From positions 124,001-188,000 of the forward strand of contig BSBK01006347.1 in NCBI GenBank assembly GCA_027943335.1: a DNA stretch of 64,000 nt, given 5' to 3'. Made by a program: the position numbers and the translations under genes. The stretch's first letter is position 1. Each line of letters opens with the position of its first letter. Positions 45,832 to 56,560 of this stretch are shown in pieces. Origin of the DNA: Chamaecyparis obtusa (Eukaryota; Streptophyta; Pinopsida; Cupressales; Cupressaceae). The notes beneath the pieces were generated by a model. That model was not told where the DNA came from. It did no database searches and was given only the letters and a program-made list of their open reading frames with translations.

Positions 45832-47345
45832 TTGGAGAATGAAGACTGGATACAAGCAATGAATGAAGAGATTGACCAGATTGAGAAGAATGATACTTGG
45901 ACTCTGGTGCTGAGACCTAAAAACAAAAATGTTATAGGAACAAAATGGGTGTTTTGGAATAAGATGAATGAAAATGGTGAAATCACTAGGAACAAAGCTA
46001 GGTTGGTATGCAAAGGCTACACACAAGAAGAAGGAATAGTTAATGGGGAGACATTTGCCCTTGTAGCTAGATTGGAAGGAGTAAGAACTCTACCTGCATA
46101 TGCTGCTTATAAAGATTTCAAGGTATATCAAATGGTTGTCAAATCTACATTTTTGAATGGTATACTAGAAGAAGAAGTTTACATAGAATAGCCAGAAGGT
46201 TTTATTGATCCAAATAGAAGACACATGGTGTGCAAACTTAACAAAGCACTAATGGATTGAAGCAAGCTCCCAGAGCATGGTATGAGAGGTTGCACAACTA
46301 CTTGATGCAAATTGGATTTTCAAGAACAAATGACACAAGAAATCTGTACATGAAAGATGAAGAAGGTAAAGGTATCCTGTTGGCAAAAAATTTTGTGGAT
46401 GACATTATTTTTGGTGGACAAGATGCATTGTGTAAAAGATTTTCAAATGAAATGCAAACGAAATTTGAAATGAGTATGTTTGGTGAGATCAAATTCTTTG
46501 TTGGTTTACAAGTATATCAGAGGAAGAATGGAATTTTCATTACACAGTCTAAGTATGTTAATGAAATGCTGAAAACTTTTGGGATGGAAGATGCTAAACC
46601 AGTGGGAACTCCTATGGTTACTGGACAAAAGTTATCTAAGAATGATGATGCTGCAGAAGTAAATCAAACTTTGTACATATCCATGATTGGAAAATTGCAG
46701 TATGTTGTACATAGTAGACCAGATATTGCACTAGCTATTGGGATTGTGGCAAGATTCTCTACCAATCCTAAGGAAACAAACATGATGGCTATGAAAATAA
46801 TTATGAGATACTTGAAAGGAACTACTGAATTTGGTCTATATTATAAGAAGGATGAAAAATTTGAACTCAAAGTTTATACAGATGCTGATTGGGCAGGAAA
46901 TGTTGATGACAGAAAGAGTACTAGTGGTGGAGCTTTCTTTCTTGGATAGAGATTAGTCTCTTGGACAAGAAAGAAACAAAATTTCATTTCCCAATCTACT
47001 ACTAAGGCCGAGTATGTTGTTGCTGCAGTAAACTGTTCAAATTTGGTATGGATAAAACAATTGTTGATAGGCATGAAAGAAGAAATCATTGAACCTATTG
47101 TTATTTTCTATGACAACACAAGTGCTATCAATATTTCTAAGAATCCAGTGATGCACACTAAGACCAAGCACATAGCAATCAAGTATCACTACTTGAGAGA
47201 ATTAGTACAAGATAAAGAAGTTTGAATGGAATATGTGAATACAAAAGAACAATTAGCAGACATATTCACTAAAGCTTTACCCAGAGAAGCTCATGAGTAT
47301 TTGAGAAGTCAATTAGGGGTCCTTCCCCTAACTGAGGCTGCCTAG
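45832..47345 (+). pseudogene. pol: copia F reverse transcriptase and RNase H
   Basis: RT starts around [20 protein letters not shown] and [20 protein letters not shown]. The box that normally reads [12 protein letters not shown] is [12 protein letters not shown], so the first catalytic Asp is Val. After a stop (46189) and a frameshift near 46250 it continues [30 protein letters not shown] (Asp pair kept) and MFGEIKFFVGLQVYQ. RNase H follows: GTPMVTGQKLSKNDDAAEVN, LKVYTDADWAGNVDDRKSTS, a stop at 46947, then TKAEYVVAAVNCSNLVWIKQ and ending YLRSQLGVLPLTEAA at 47343-47345. Confidence 0.9.
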
Positions 47346-47823
47346 ACAAGCTAGGAGCATTGCATCAAATGTGCTACATTAGAATATTTGACAAATTGAT
47401 GCAGAAGATTATCACACTTTAGGGCTGGCCTAGAGTTATGAAAAGCAGCAAAGACAAGGAATCAGTCATAAGCAAGATGACAGAGGGAGAAAACACTGAG
47501 CTACATAGATATTATCTACATCTGATGGATGTATGTTTTAGTTGCTACTTTTTCATTTTTGTCAAAGAGGGAGATGAACTGATATGATAACACATGACAC
47601 TAAAGCTAAGGATGATGAACTAAAATGAAGGATCAGGATAGAGGGAGATCTGAATACTTCTGACGATCACAGAAGTGAGGCTTATAGGATTTTGAATTAG
47701 AATGAAGCTAAGGATATTATAAATAATTCTCTAATGAACAAATAAGTTTTTGGATTGGTTGGTAATCCATGTGTTATTCAAGTGATATCATATGGTGTTT
47801 CCATCAATTCCAAAGAGGGAGAT
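47346..47823 (+). other. 3' untranslated region and PPT of copia F
   Basis: No reading frame. It ends in the purine tract AAAGAGGGAGA (47812-47822) directly before the LTR start at 47824. Confidence 0.88.
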
Positions 47824-49326
47824 TGTTGGGAACTGCAATTGAAACAATTGTTGTAGTGTCATTGATGTCAAACCTTAACTGGTAAGATTGTTGCTACTTA
47901 GGAAAGTACTATATCTATTTGAGTGTTGCTAAGGGGATAGGCAAGGTTGGTAACAATAGCACCTAAGGAAAGGTTGAGTTATCTTGATACTACAAAGTGT
48001 ACTTGACTATGTTGCACAATGATGAGACAATGTATTGTTTATCCTAGTAAGACTGAAGACTAAACTGGTAGGCTTGACCAAGCAAAGAATGGAAAAATCA
48101 TGTTTAAGCCGAGTAATGTTAGTGTCGACCGAGTCAGTGTATGCCAAGCAAAATTCTAGTGTCAACCGAACAATAGTTAATTGCCGAGGAAGACAGTGTA
48201 AGCCGAGGAAATATTTTCAGTAATGACCGAGCTTTCTACATGAAGACCAAGTAGTTGATCACAATATTGACAGAGCATTAGCAAATTTATATCTGAAGAG
48301 AATTTAATTTTGGAGCCAACATTGTTGAATTCTTGGATTATGTAAAACATGTTGACTTTATTTATTGATTGTTTGAAAGCATTAAATGCATTGTAAAACA
48401 TTTTATTATAAATCTTTAAGAGATTTGAGATGATTCTAGAAAAGGAGCCGAAGAACATGAAGCAGGTAGATTCAATGAATCTGACCTAACCCTAAGATCT
48501 ATGAATGAGATTGAGTGGCATAAGATGAGTTAACCTAATTGAGGAAAGTATAAAGGGTACTTGAGCATTTGGATATGCAAGTGCATGGGTGAACAAGGAA
48601 TGCTGGAAGATCAGTAAAATTTTATTGATTGTATAAGCAAAAAAGGATGGAGGAGAATTGTGGTGGTTGCTTGAAGAAAATTTTTGAGCAGATGAGAGAT
48701 GGAGATGGCAAAGTTTCAAAGTCAGTAAACCAACATTAGTGTACAGAATCAAATCTAATATTTGCAAAGTGAGTTGTATATTTTTCAAATAAATATTGCT
48801 GCTACTTTCTAACCATTGTAATAGTCAAAATATTTTTAACAGAGGTTGACCTAACAGTCATATGTTAAATCCTTTGAACAAGGTTTCATTCTAATGGAGT
48901 GTATGTAAGTCCTATGACTAGGCTCACTTTTAACAGGGTGATTAAAATCCTTTAACTGGGTCACACCTGACAATGTGTATTGTAACCTTTGACAGGGTTG
49001 GCTTTTTACCGAGCTCACTTCAGAAGAGTGAAAATAATAGTAGCATGTTACAAAGTGGTTTTTCCCACATTGGGTTTCCACTATAAATCTTGGTGTTAAT
49101 ACTTGTGTGAATGTTTTGGTTTGAACATTTCTATGTTTTACAAGTTAAGTTACAGCTGGGTAGTGGACTACATTGTTATATGTTTCTATTATTTGAATCA
49201 GTGATGACCGAGTTTGTTTTGGTTATTGGATCTAATTTAAGGAAAAGTTTTTGAGATTGTTTTATACATCAGGACCTGAGAACAACTAATTCACCCCCCC
49301 CTCTATTGTTCTAAATCATATTAATA
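47824..49326 (+). repeat. 3' LTR of copia F
   Basis: Starts TGTTGGGAACTGC and ends CATATTAATA, where the 5' LTR ends TTAACA. Scattered, mostly transition differences from the 5' LTR; gapless over most of its length. Same modules as the 5' LTR. Confidence 0.94.
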
Positions 49327-49594
49327 GGAGCTTCTCCAGATAGGGAGCTAAACCTCCTTTCCTTAGCTTCTTCCACACCATATCCATCTTCTTCACCTTC
49401 AGGAAGTTATTAGGATCTTCCTTCCTCAAATCCCCTCCCATCCTTCTTGCTTTTAGGCTGAAACCACTCTTCAAAACACAAGAAATACCCAAAAATCACC
49501 TTTTGTAGAATGGTCGAAGATACAAAAAATTGCCCATAAAATGTGTGACAAGAAAATTTTATTATTTATGTTTCCATTAGTCCATATTTTCCAA

Positions 49595-50200
49595 TCACCA
49601 CCTATGTGATCCATATTCATCGACATATTCACCATAATTAATAGGTAACTTTCCTTCTTTACTAGTGATCTTATGATAATTAATACTGGCTTTGGTTTCA
49701 TCATTTAGATTGTTGCAATCCTCCCAGATAGTAATGTCATTAGACTTAACTTCATGGTTAGACAAGATGTCTACCATATTACATTCCCTATAAACATGTG
49801 ATATGTGGACTTTAGAAAAGGAATTAATAATATATTTGGCCTTTTCAATCAATTTCTCTATAGTCCATGAGGGGGAAAATTCACCTCTAACACATTTGAC
49901 TATGTCCATAGAGTCCCCTTCAATCCAAATTTTTTTGCAATCTAATTTTTTAGCAAGGGTTAAAGAATAGAAATCCCCTAGGGCTTTGACAACACGGTTA
50001 GTTTGAGAACCCAAAGGGACCGAGATAACAACCAAAAAATTTCCTCTGCAATCTCTGATGACTCCACTACTCCCCACAAGACCGAATTTCCTTTAGCTTT
50101 ACTATCAAAATTAATTTTGACCCATCCACCAAGAGGGGAGGTCAAGACACAATTATCCAAATTTTTGTTTCTCGACCCAGTATCATTTAAGTTCCAACAA
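49595..50200 (-). pseudogene. LINE-type RNase H domain in K
   Basis: RVT_3-like RNase H as found at the C-terminus of plant L1-type ORF2. In two frames: GGWVKINFDSKAKGNS (first Asp), SSGVIRDCRGNFLVVISVPL, VVKALGDFYSLTLAKKLDCK, IWIEGDSMDIVKCVRGEFSP and ISHVYRECNMVDILSNH. The second-box Glu, expected in an AE pair, is Lys. A frameshift near 50060 separates the first motif. No RT or endonuclease is seen to its right, where H's LTR resumes, so the element is 5'-truncated. The next 150 bases (49594-49442) are non-coding and lead to the unknown ORF. Confidence 0.75.
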
Positions 50201-50239
50201 CCCATCAAATGTTGGTTTTTGTCCCCGTCTCCATGCCAC

Positions 50240-51177
50240 AAAGTTTCAATTGTTATTGAAAATAGTGAATTGTATTGGAAAGTTGGAAGACAAAAGCATG
50301 ATTTAAGGCAAGAGGTGATGACACAAAGCTTGAGGTAATACATTTAAGGATGGATTCATTAAGAAGTTTCTACAAGGACAAATGGATTATGGAAAAGTTT
50401 AAATGTGAGACCAGCTGAATGGATTTTTTTAAAGTGTTGATTCTAGGTTTAATATTTGTGATCAAAGAGTTTCTACTTAAGGAGAAGACAAAGAAGAAGA
50501 TTGGTATCGTGTGAAAGAATGGTGTGGCTGAATATTTTAGCGAAGAATATTTGAAGGAAGTTATGATCATAGAAGAAGATAGAGATCAAAATAGAGAATT
50601 TGAGAGTTGTATGTTGATATTTAAGGTACTTTATTGAAGCTGATTAAGAAGTGATAGTGCAAAATATTGATCAATTTTTGGCTATTAATATCTAACCATT
50701 GTGATAGTAAAATCCCTTAATTGGGTGGCCCTAACAGATCTTTTGTAAAATCCTCTAGCCAGGTGGTATTCTCAAAAGAGTGTTTAAAATCCTCTAACTA
50801 GGTTACTCTTTATAGGGTATACGACCCTAACAGGTCCCAGGGAAATCCCTTAACCATGTGACATTTAACAGTACTTTTGTAACCCTTAACCAGGAAAGCT
50901 CTTAACTGAGGATATTTAGCAAGAGAACAAATATTTGAGGGCATTGTTCTCACACCGTGGTTTTTTCCCTAATTGGGTTTCCATGAGATAAATATGGTGT
51001 TATTATTATGTGGATTTTATTTTGTGTTTTATGTTATTTGATTGTTTAAACCAATAATGTTGCTATAGGTTAAAGAAGTTCTAATTGGTGAATCTATTTG
51101 ATTAAGTTTAATTGGGCCTATAATTTTGATTGGATTGGTGATTCACCCCCCTCTCAGTAATCATTCCTATACCTACA
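50240..51177 (+). repeat. 5' LTR of H, right half
   Basis: Aligns with 63465-64000 as far as the window allows. Contains TCCCTTAATTGGGTGGCCC-type repeats (50710-50900), a TTTTTCCCTAATTGGGTTTC block (50965), GATTCACCCCCCTCTC (51140) and the end CCTACA at 51177. Confidence 0.85.
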
Positions 51178-51179
51178 AT

Positions 51180-51191
51180 TGGTATCAGAGC
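51180..51191 (+). other. Primer binding site of copia H
   Basis: TGGTATCAGAGC, two bases after the LTR end; initiator tRNA-Met type. Confidence 0.93.
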
Positions 51192-51242
51192 ATTGGTTCC
51201 CTAATTTGGAAAGTTTAAGAAGCTTAGAGAAAATATCTCAAG

Positions 51243-51606
51243 ATGTATAGGAAGGACACACCAAAGTTCAACAGGAATGAAGAAGAATTTGACACATGGG
51301 AAAGCAGGATGGAACTACACTTATTAGGAATCTCTGACAGTAGTATTGTGTATCTTACTATAGAATATGTGCCACCTACTAGAACACCTATAGAAGCTAA
51401 TTGAAGAGAAAAATTGGTACACAATTTTGTGATGATAGAAATAGAAAGTGTTTTACAGAGTTCATATTATGTTGACATCCAAGGTCTGAAAAGTGCCAAG
51501 GAAATATGGGAAAAATTGTAGATAGTTCATGGAGGTGCCCCACATGTATTGAAAGAAAAGGTTGACAGTCTCAAAGGAAAGTATGATGATATGAAGATGA
51601 AGGAAG
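51243..51606 (+). pseudogene. gag: copia H Gag, part 1 (before element I)
   Basis: Starts MYRKDTPKFNRNEEEFDTWE at 51243, about 50 bases after the primer site, and shows the UBN2-like capsid pattern (MELHLLGISDSSIVYLTIEY, DIQGLKSAKEIWEKL, VLKEKVDSLKGKYDDMKMKE). Two stops occur. It is cut at 51606 by element I and continues in frame at 58628. Confidence 0.87.
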
Positions 51607-52793
51607 TGTTGGAAATATAGATGAAGTAACTGAGAGGGGGGGTGAATCAGTTAACCATAAATTTTCTTTCCATAGATCCCTTAGATGTTTTATTAAATCA
51701 TTTGCTGTTGTTGTTCAGCAAACATACAGAGAAATGTTGAAACTCAGTTATTGCAGTGAGTATTAATTATAACTATTCTTAAGCATTCATCAGTGATTAA
51801 TATACATGAATAAAGAAAATAACATGAACACAAGAGACACCAGATTTAACGTGGAAACCCAATTTGGGAAAAACCACCAATGTAACTAGTTACTATTTTT
51901 CACTCTTCTGAAGTGATGCCCTATTAGGAGCCAACCCGGTAAAAGGTTACAAAACACACTGTTAGGTGTGACCTTGTTAGAGGATTTAATCACCCTGTTA
52001 GGAGTGGCCTTGTAAGAGGTCTTGAAACAATTCAATAGAACTGTCATCTTGTTAGAGGATTTATAAAATGGTTGTTAAACCAACTCGGTTAGGAGATTTT
52101 TAAATCACTGCTACAATGGTAAGAAAGTAATAATGAAATGACCTGAATAATGATGCAACTAAATTGCTAATTAAAGATCTCTATTCTACTTCACTAGATC
52201 CTTCCTGATCAAAATATATCTCTGTTACTCCTCAAGGATATCTAATCATCCTTCAAAATTCGCTCACACTTTCCTTCTTTTTCACTTCCACACATTTAAT
52301 TCACAACTTGACCTTCTATATATACCATTCGAATTGTCAATTTTGCACTAATAACATTACTAGTCATTACAATAGTCGGCTGGAATAATCAAACTTTATT
52401 TCTCAAATTAACAAAATCCTTTACTAGGCCGACCTTGCTCGGTAAACATTAATCCAAAAAGATTTCCTTTGGTGACCGAGAGAACTTGGTAAGCACTGCA
52501 AATTCTACAACATCCTTTGGAGACCGAGTGAACTCGGTAAACACTAACTTTCCTTTGTTAACCGAGGAAGCTCGGTTAACACTATTTTTTTCCATACTTT
52601 TCTTTGACACCCGAGATATCTCGGTAGACACTGAAAATTGCCTGCTGATCGACTGAGCTCGGTAAATACTGGGAACTGCTTTGCTGACCGACTGAGCTCG
52701 GTAAATACTGGGAACTGCTTTGATGACCGACTGAGCTTAGTAAATAATATGACATTTGTGTGACATCAAAGACAACACATAATTAATCCAACA
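51607..52793 (-). repeat. 3' LTR of copia I
   Basis: Plus-strand TGTTGGAAATATAG to TTAATCCAACA. It contains a GGGGGGGTGAATCAG block (51637), TTGTTAGAGGATTTAATCAC-type repeats (51900-52100), a TATATATA box read on the minus strand (52318-52326) and a CTCGGTAAACACT palindrome array (52436-52745). Confidence 0.95.
52436..52745. repeat. Array of short palindromes (ACCGAG...CTCGGT) in U3 of I, 3' LTR
   Basis: Seven to eight imperfect palindromes such as ACCGAGTGAACTCGGTAAAC, ACCGAGGAAGCTCGGTTAAC and CCCGAGATATCTCGGTAGAC at roughly 40-bp spacing, the last three embedded in a near-perfect GACTGAGCTCGGTAAATACT repeat. Same array at 58262-58575. Confidence 0.85.
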
Positions 52794-52794
52794 A

Positions 52795-53161
52795 TCTCCC
52801 TCTTTGGCATTGATGGCAACACAATATGTCATAGCACAATGAAATTTTATAGAAAACATAGAGTAAGGAACATATCCTTAGCTTCATTCTGATTCTCATC
52901 TATGAGAACTCCCTCTATCAGAAAACTTCTCTTTCTGACTGAAAAATCTCCAAGAAAACTCTCCCTCCTAGAAATCTAAAGAAATTTCTTGAAATATGAC
53001 AGCAAACTCTCCCTCTTTGACAACACATGCCAAAGACAACACATACCAGGTGAATAGCAATGTACCTTGAGTACTGATTCATATGCAGTGATTCCTTGAC
53101 TAAGCTACATCAACTGATTGATCTTTAATATGCTCTAGTTGATGCATCACTAAAACTTTAT
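52795..53161 (-). other. PPT and 3' untranslated region of copia I
   Basis: Plus-strand TCTCCCTCTTT (52795-52805) is the minus-strand purine tract AAAGAGGGAGA beside the 3' LTR. The remaining 350 bases are non-coding, pyrimidine-rich on the plus strand. Confidence 0.88.
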
Positions 53162-53990
53162 TTAGTGAGCCTCAGATAGGGGAATGACCCCTAACTTACC
53201 TCTTAGATACAAGAATGCATCCTTAGGTAGTGGCTTGGTGAATATATCTATAATTTGTTCTTTTGTATGAATATATTCCAATCTGATTTCCTTGTCCTGC
53301 ACCAATTCTCTGACAAAGTGATATTTTATAGAAATGTGTTTGGTTTTGGAATGCATTACTGGATTCTTTGAAATATTTATTGCACTTGTATTATCACAAA
53401 ATATAACAACTGGTTCTTTGATCTCAACCTTCATGCCTTCCAATAATTGTTTGAACCAAACAATATTAGAGTAGTTTACTGCTGCAACAACATATTCTAC
53501 TTCTGCTATGGATTGGGATGTGCAATTTTGCTTTTTACTGATCCAAGATACCGACCTCTTGCCAAGAAAGAATGCTCCACCACTTGTTCTTTTTCTATCA
53601 TCAATGTTTCTTGCCCAATCAACATCAGTAAACACTTTTAAGTTCAGATTGCCTCCAAATTTATACCACAAGCCATAATCTTCAGTTCCTTTCAAGTATC
53701 TCAAGATTCTTTTGATTGCCATGATATGATTTTCTCTTGGTTTTGCTGAGAATCTTGCTACTGTACCAACTGCTAAGGCAATATCAGGCCTTGTATGAAC
53801 TACATACTGTAATTTTCCAATCATTGATCTGTATAAGGTCTGATCTACTTCTTTTGAATCATCATTTTTGGTAAGCTTCAGTCCAGTACACATGGGGGTA
53901 CCAACTGGTTTTGCATCTTCCATACCAAACTTCTTAAGTATTTCCTTGATGTATTTAGACTGAGTAATGTGGATACCATTCTTGCTCTAT
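53162..53990 (-). pseudogene. pol: copia I RNase H
   Basis: Open from 53923 to the stop at 53162 (253 residues): MEDAKPVGTPMCTGLKLTKN, YRSMIGKLQYVVHTRPDIAL, LKVFTDVDWARNIDDRKRTS (first Asp), QSIAEVEYVVAAVNYSNIVW (Glu), VIFCDNTSAINISKNPVMHS (Asp), KHISIKYHFVRELVQDKEIR and the family's usual end LRGKLGVIPLSEAH. All catalytic positions are kept. It is separated from RT by a short broken stretch near 54000-54067. Confidence 0.92.
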
Positions 53991-54067
53991 TGAATTTGAA
54001 GACCAACAAAAAACTTTATCTGACCAAACATAGACATTTCAAATTCTTTGTTCATTTCCTCTAAAAA

Positions 54068-54811
54068 TTATTTGCACTGATCATCATTACCTGTAAACAC
54101 AGTATCATCCACAAATATTTCTGCCAAAACAATTCTGTTATCTGGTCCTTCCTTGATGTACAAACTACTATTATCATTAGCTCTTTTGAAACCAATCTGA
54201 ATAAGATAGTTATGTAATCTTTCATACCATGCTCTAGGGGCTTGTTTCAGACCATACAATGCTTTGTGTAACTTGCAGACCATATCCTTTTTGTTTGGAT
54301 CAACAAAACCTTTAGGCTGCTCAATGTAGACTTTTTCATCAAGATTACCATTGAGAAATGCAGATTTTACATCCATTTGATATACCTTAAATCCTTTATG
54401 TGCTGCATATGCAAGTAGAGTTCTTACACCTTCTAATCTTGCAACAGGAGAAAAAGTCTCTCCATAATCTATACCTTCTTCTTGAGAATACCCTTTACAC
54501 ACTAATCTAGCTTTGTTTCTAGATACTTGACCATCTTCATTCAGTTTGTTCATGAATACCCATTTTGTTCCAATTACATTTTTGTCTTTAGGCCTAGGTA
54601 CAAGAGTCCATGTCTTGTTTTTCTCTATTTGTTCTATTTCTTCATTCATAGCCTCAATCCAACTTTCATTTTCCAATGCATTTTTAACATTTTTAGGATC
54701 AAAGTCAGCAAGTAAACATGTACCTTTCAGTTTACTTCTTGTCATAGTACCATCTGATTTATTTCCAATAATCTGATCTCGTGTATGATGCTTCCTGACA
54801 TACTTGGCCAA
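54068..54811 (-). pseudogene. pol: copia I reverse transcriptase
   Basis: Open for 247 residues: [80 protein letters not shown] (first catalytic Asp), [20 protein letters not shown] and [14 protein letters not shown] (catalytic pair). It stops at 54068 just after DDQCK, so the last 20-30 residues before the GEIKFF-like region are in another reading. The motif set is complete, so this was a working enzyme until recently. Confidence 0.93.
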
Positions 54812-55990
54812 TACAGGTTCCTTGCTTCTTGAATGAGTTACATTGTCATCTTCTTGAATTTCATCTACAGGTTCAGTTTGCTCAGGCTCAGTAGATATTC
54901 ACTCGATAGTTTCAGACTGAGACTCGGTTTGAATTTCTTCTTATGACTTAGTTACTGTATTGAGCTCGGTAGATGTAGTTTCCTTATTGACAGATGTGTC
55001 TGGAAATGTATCAGGTTCAATGTAAACAAATCTTTTGTAATCCTCTGGTTCTTTTTTGCTTTCTTCTTCAGTCTTTTCTGCAAACTCATCAATTTTCACA
55101 TGTGCACTTTCTATGATTTTGTGAGTAGACAAATTCAAACTCTATATGCTTTACTTTTGCAAGAATATCCCAAAAATATTCCTTCATCACTTTTTACATC
55201 AAATTTTCCTTTTCTAGATTCTTTTAAGATGTAACATTTACTACCAAATACTTTCAAGTAACTTACATTGGGTTTATAGCCATACCATAACTCATAAGGA
55301 GTTTTGAATGTGTCTTTCCTCAACTATACTCGGTTCAAGGTATGAACTGTAGTGCTAATAGCTTCCTTCCAATATTTCATAGCAATGTTCTTTTCAATCA
55401 TTAGAGTCCTTGCACAATCCATGATAGATCTATTCCTTCTTTCAGCTATTCCATTCTGCTCAAGAGTTCTTGGGGCTGATACCTGTCTTTTGATTCCTCT
55501 TTCAATGCAGAAATTATTGAATTCATGGGAGATGAATTCACCACCTCTGTCTGATCTCAAGCACTTCATTCTTTTTCCTGTTTCCTTTTCTACTCTTGCC
55601 AGATACCATTTGAATTTCTCAAATGCCTTTGATTTTTCTCTTAAATACATAACAGTCATCATTCTAGAGTAATCATCAACAAAGAGAATAAAGAATTTTT
55701 CTCTAGTATAGCTTTCAACTCCAATAGGTCCACATAAATCAGTATGCACAATATCCAAAATATCTTCAGATTGATAGTTTTTACTTTTAAAACTAGTCTT
55801 TCCCATTTTACCAATCTAACAATTCTTACATAGACAAACATCAGGTTTCTTCAAAGTAGGAATACCTCTTACTTTCTTGAATTTGCTTATTTTCACCATA
55901 TTATCAAAATTTACATGACATAACCTTTTGTGCCATAACCAACTTTCTTCAATTTGAGCAATAAAACATCAACATTCACCAAGATCAAGA
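54812..55990 (-). pseudogene. pol: copia I integrase and linker
   Basis: The zinc-binding part WLWHKRLCHVNFDNMVKISK and LCKNC lies at about 55940-55810, ended by a stop before IGKMGK. The core (55806-55324) reads LDIVHTDLCGPIGVESYTRE, LFVDDYSRMMTVMYLREK, CLRSDRGGEFISHEFNNFC and EQNGIAERRNRSIMDCARTL, with the DDE residues present. After a stop at 55323 the C-terminal region continues TPYELWYGYKPNVSYLKVFG. The linker (55138-54812) is acidic with a few stops. Confidence 0.9.
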
Positions 55991-56560
55991 TAAAACAGGT
56001 TACCTTTGGTTTGTTTGCCTGAACCAATCAGTTTTCCTTTGTCATCCAGTAGTCTTGCTTTGCCATTCATGAATTCAACCTTGAATCCAATGTTGATTAT
56101 CTGTGCTACACTTAGAAGATTATGATTTAGTCCTTCAACCCAATATGCATTATCACATATAAGTTCTTTGGTTAATGAAATTCATCCTCTTCCTTTTATA
56201 CAACAAGGTTCATTGTTTCCAAACCTTACATTACCACCATCATAGTCTTCAAGGTGTTCAAACTTTGTTCTGTCACCAGTCATATGATGTGAGCATCCAC
56301 TGTCTATAATCCATGTATCATTTTTGCTTATATGGGGGATAAGTGCCATCTCATCTTTATCATCATCAGATTCATCTTTTACAGCAATGAAGACAATTTC
56401 TTCTTCACTATCATCAGAATCCTTAGCCAAAAAACATGTTTTCTTACCTTTATCCTTGAATGACTTGAAATTATTCTTGCCATAGTATTTGTGACCTTTC
56501 TTCTCATCCTTGCTTTGCTTGTTTGGGCACCTAGCTGCAATATGACCAATTTATTCACAT
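55991..56560 (-). pseudogene. pol: copia I zinc knuckle-protease region
   Basis: Knuckle relic FSCE-stop-IGHIAARCPNK near 56560-56510, its first Cys replaced and a stop inside. Protease at 56430-56182: KDESDDDKDEMALIPHISKN, TWIIDSGCSHHMTGDRTKFE with intact DSG, VRFGNNEPCCIKGRG then a stop, and further on YWVEGLNHNLLSVAQI. It processes Gag-Pol. Confidence 0.87.

Larger units (their letters stand above)
41480..49326 (+). mobile_element. Ty1/copia retrotransposon F (7,847 bp, complete with TSD)
   Basis: Full-length plus-strand copia element with 5-bp duplications GGAGC (41475-41479 and 49327-49331), LTRs of 1,506 and 1,503 bp, tRNA-Met primer site, gag, protease, integrase, RT, RNase H and PPT. 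The same family gave the solo LTR at 14686-16173. Stops, a frameshift in RT and a lost catalytic Asp make it inactive. Confidence 0.95.
39852..49441 (-). pseudogene. Unknown ORF of K (about 580 codons), split by copia F
   Basis: Unrecognised protein encoded by 49441-49332 and 41479-39852; F lies between. Start ATG at 49441 (MGGDLRKEDPNNFLKVKKMD). Across the F insertion, counting one GGAGC, the frame is continuous: GGLAPYLEKLHGYYKLIM. Next come SIIIDGKKVDLMVDLIYQQG, a shifted stretch TTKKFPKSGKEKGKFSDAKV with FFDVNKIKEV, then CEGLILLINEHIRDNVPNPL, a Ser/Lys-rich linker (SSKKGGSISSKKDSNSRDSS), an acidic part and a coiled-coil-like end (LDVLSSRVDKLKNIIYDILQ), stopping at 39852-39854. Globular N-terminus, charged linker and coiled-coil end recall the E and A-LTR reading frames, but I could not show homology. 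Confidence 0.55.
39623..50239 (-). mobile_element. Insertion K in the H LTR: LINE-like RNase H plus unknown ORF, itself split by copia F
   Basis: Without F this is about 2.8 kb, minus-strand in coding sense. It is flanked by imperfect copies of roughly AAAGTTTGAATTGTTATT (39604 on the left, 50240 on the right), which look like an aged variable-length duplication as made by LINEs. The part at 50200-49595 is a LINE-type RNase H domain, the rest is an unknown ORF. No poly-A tail is seen at either end, so the class is not settled; a 5'-truncated LINE or a composite are both possible. Confidence 0.5.

Noticed and set aside
53447..53641. Plus-strand frames over the copia I RNase H
   Set aside because: Antisense shadow of a clearly recognisable RNase H.
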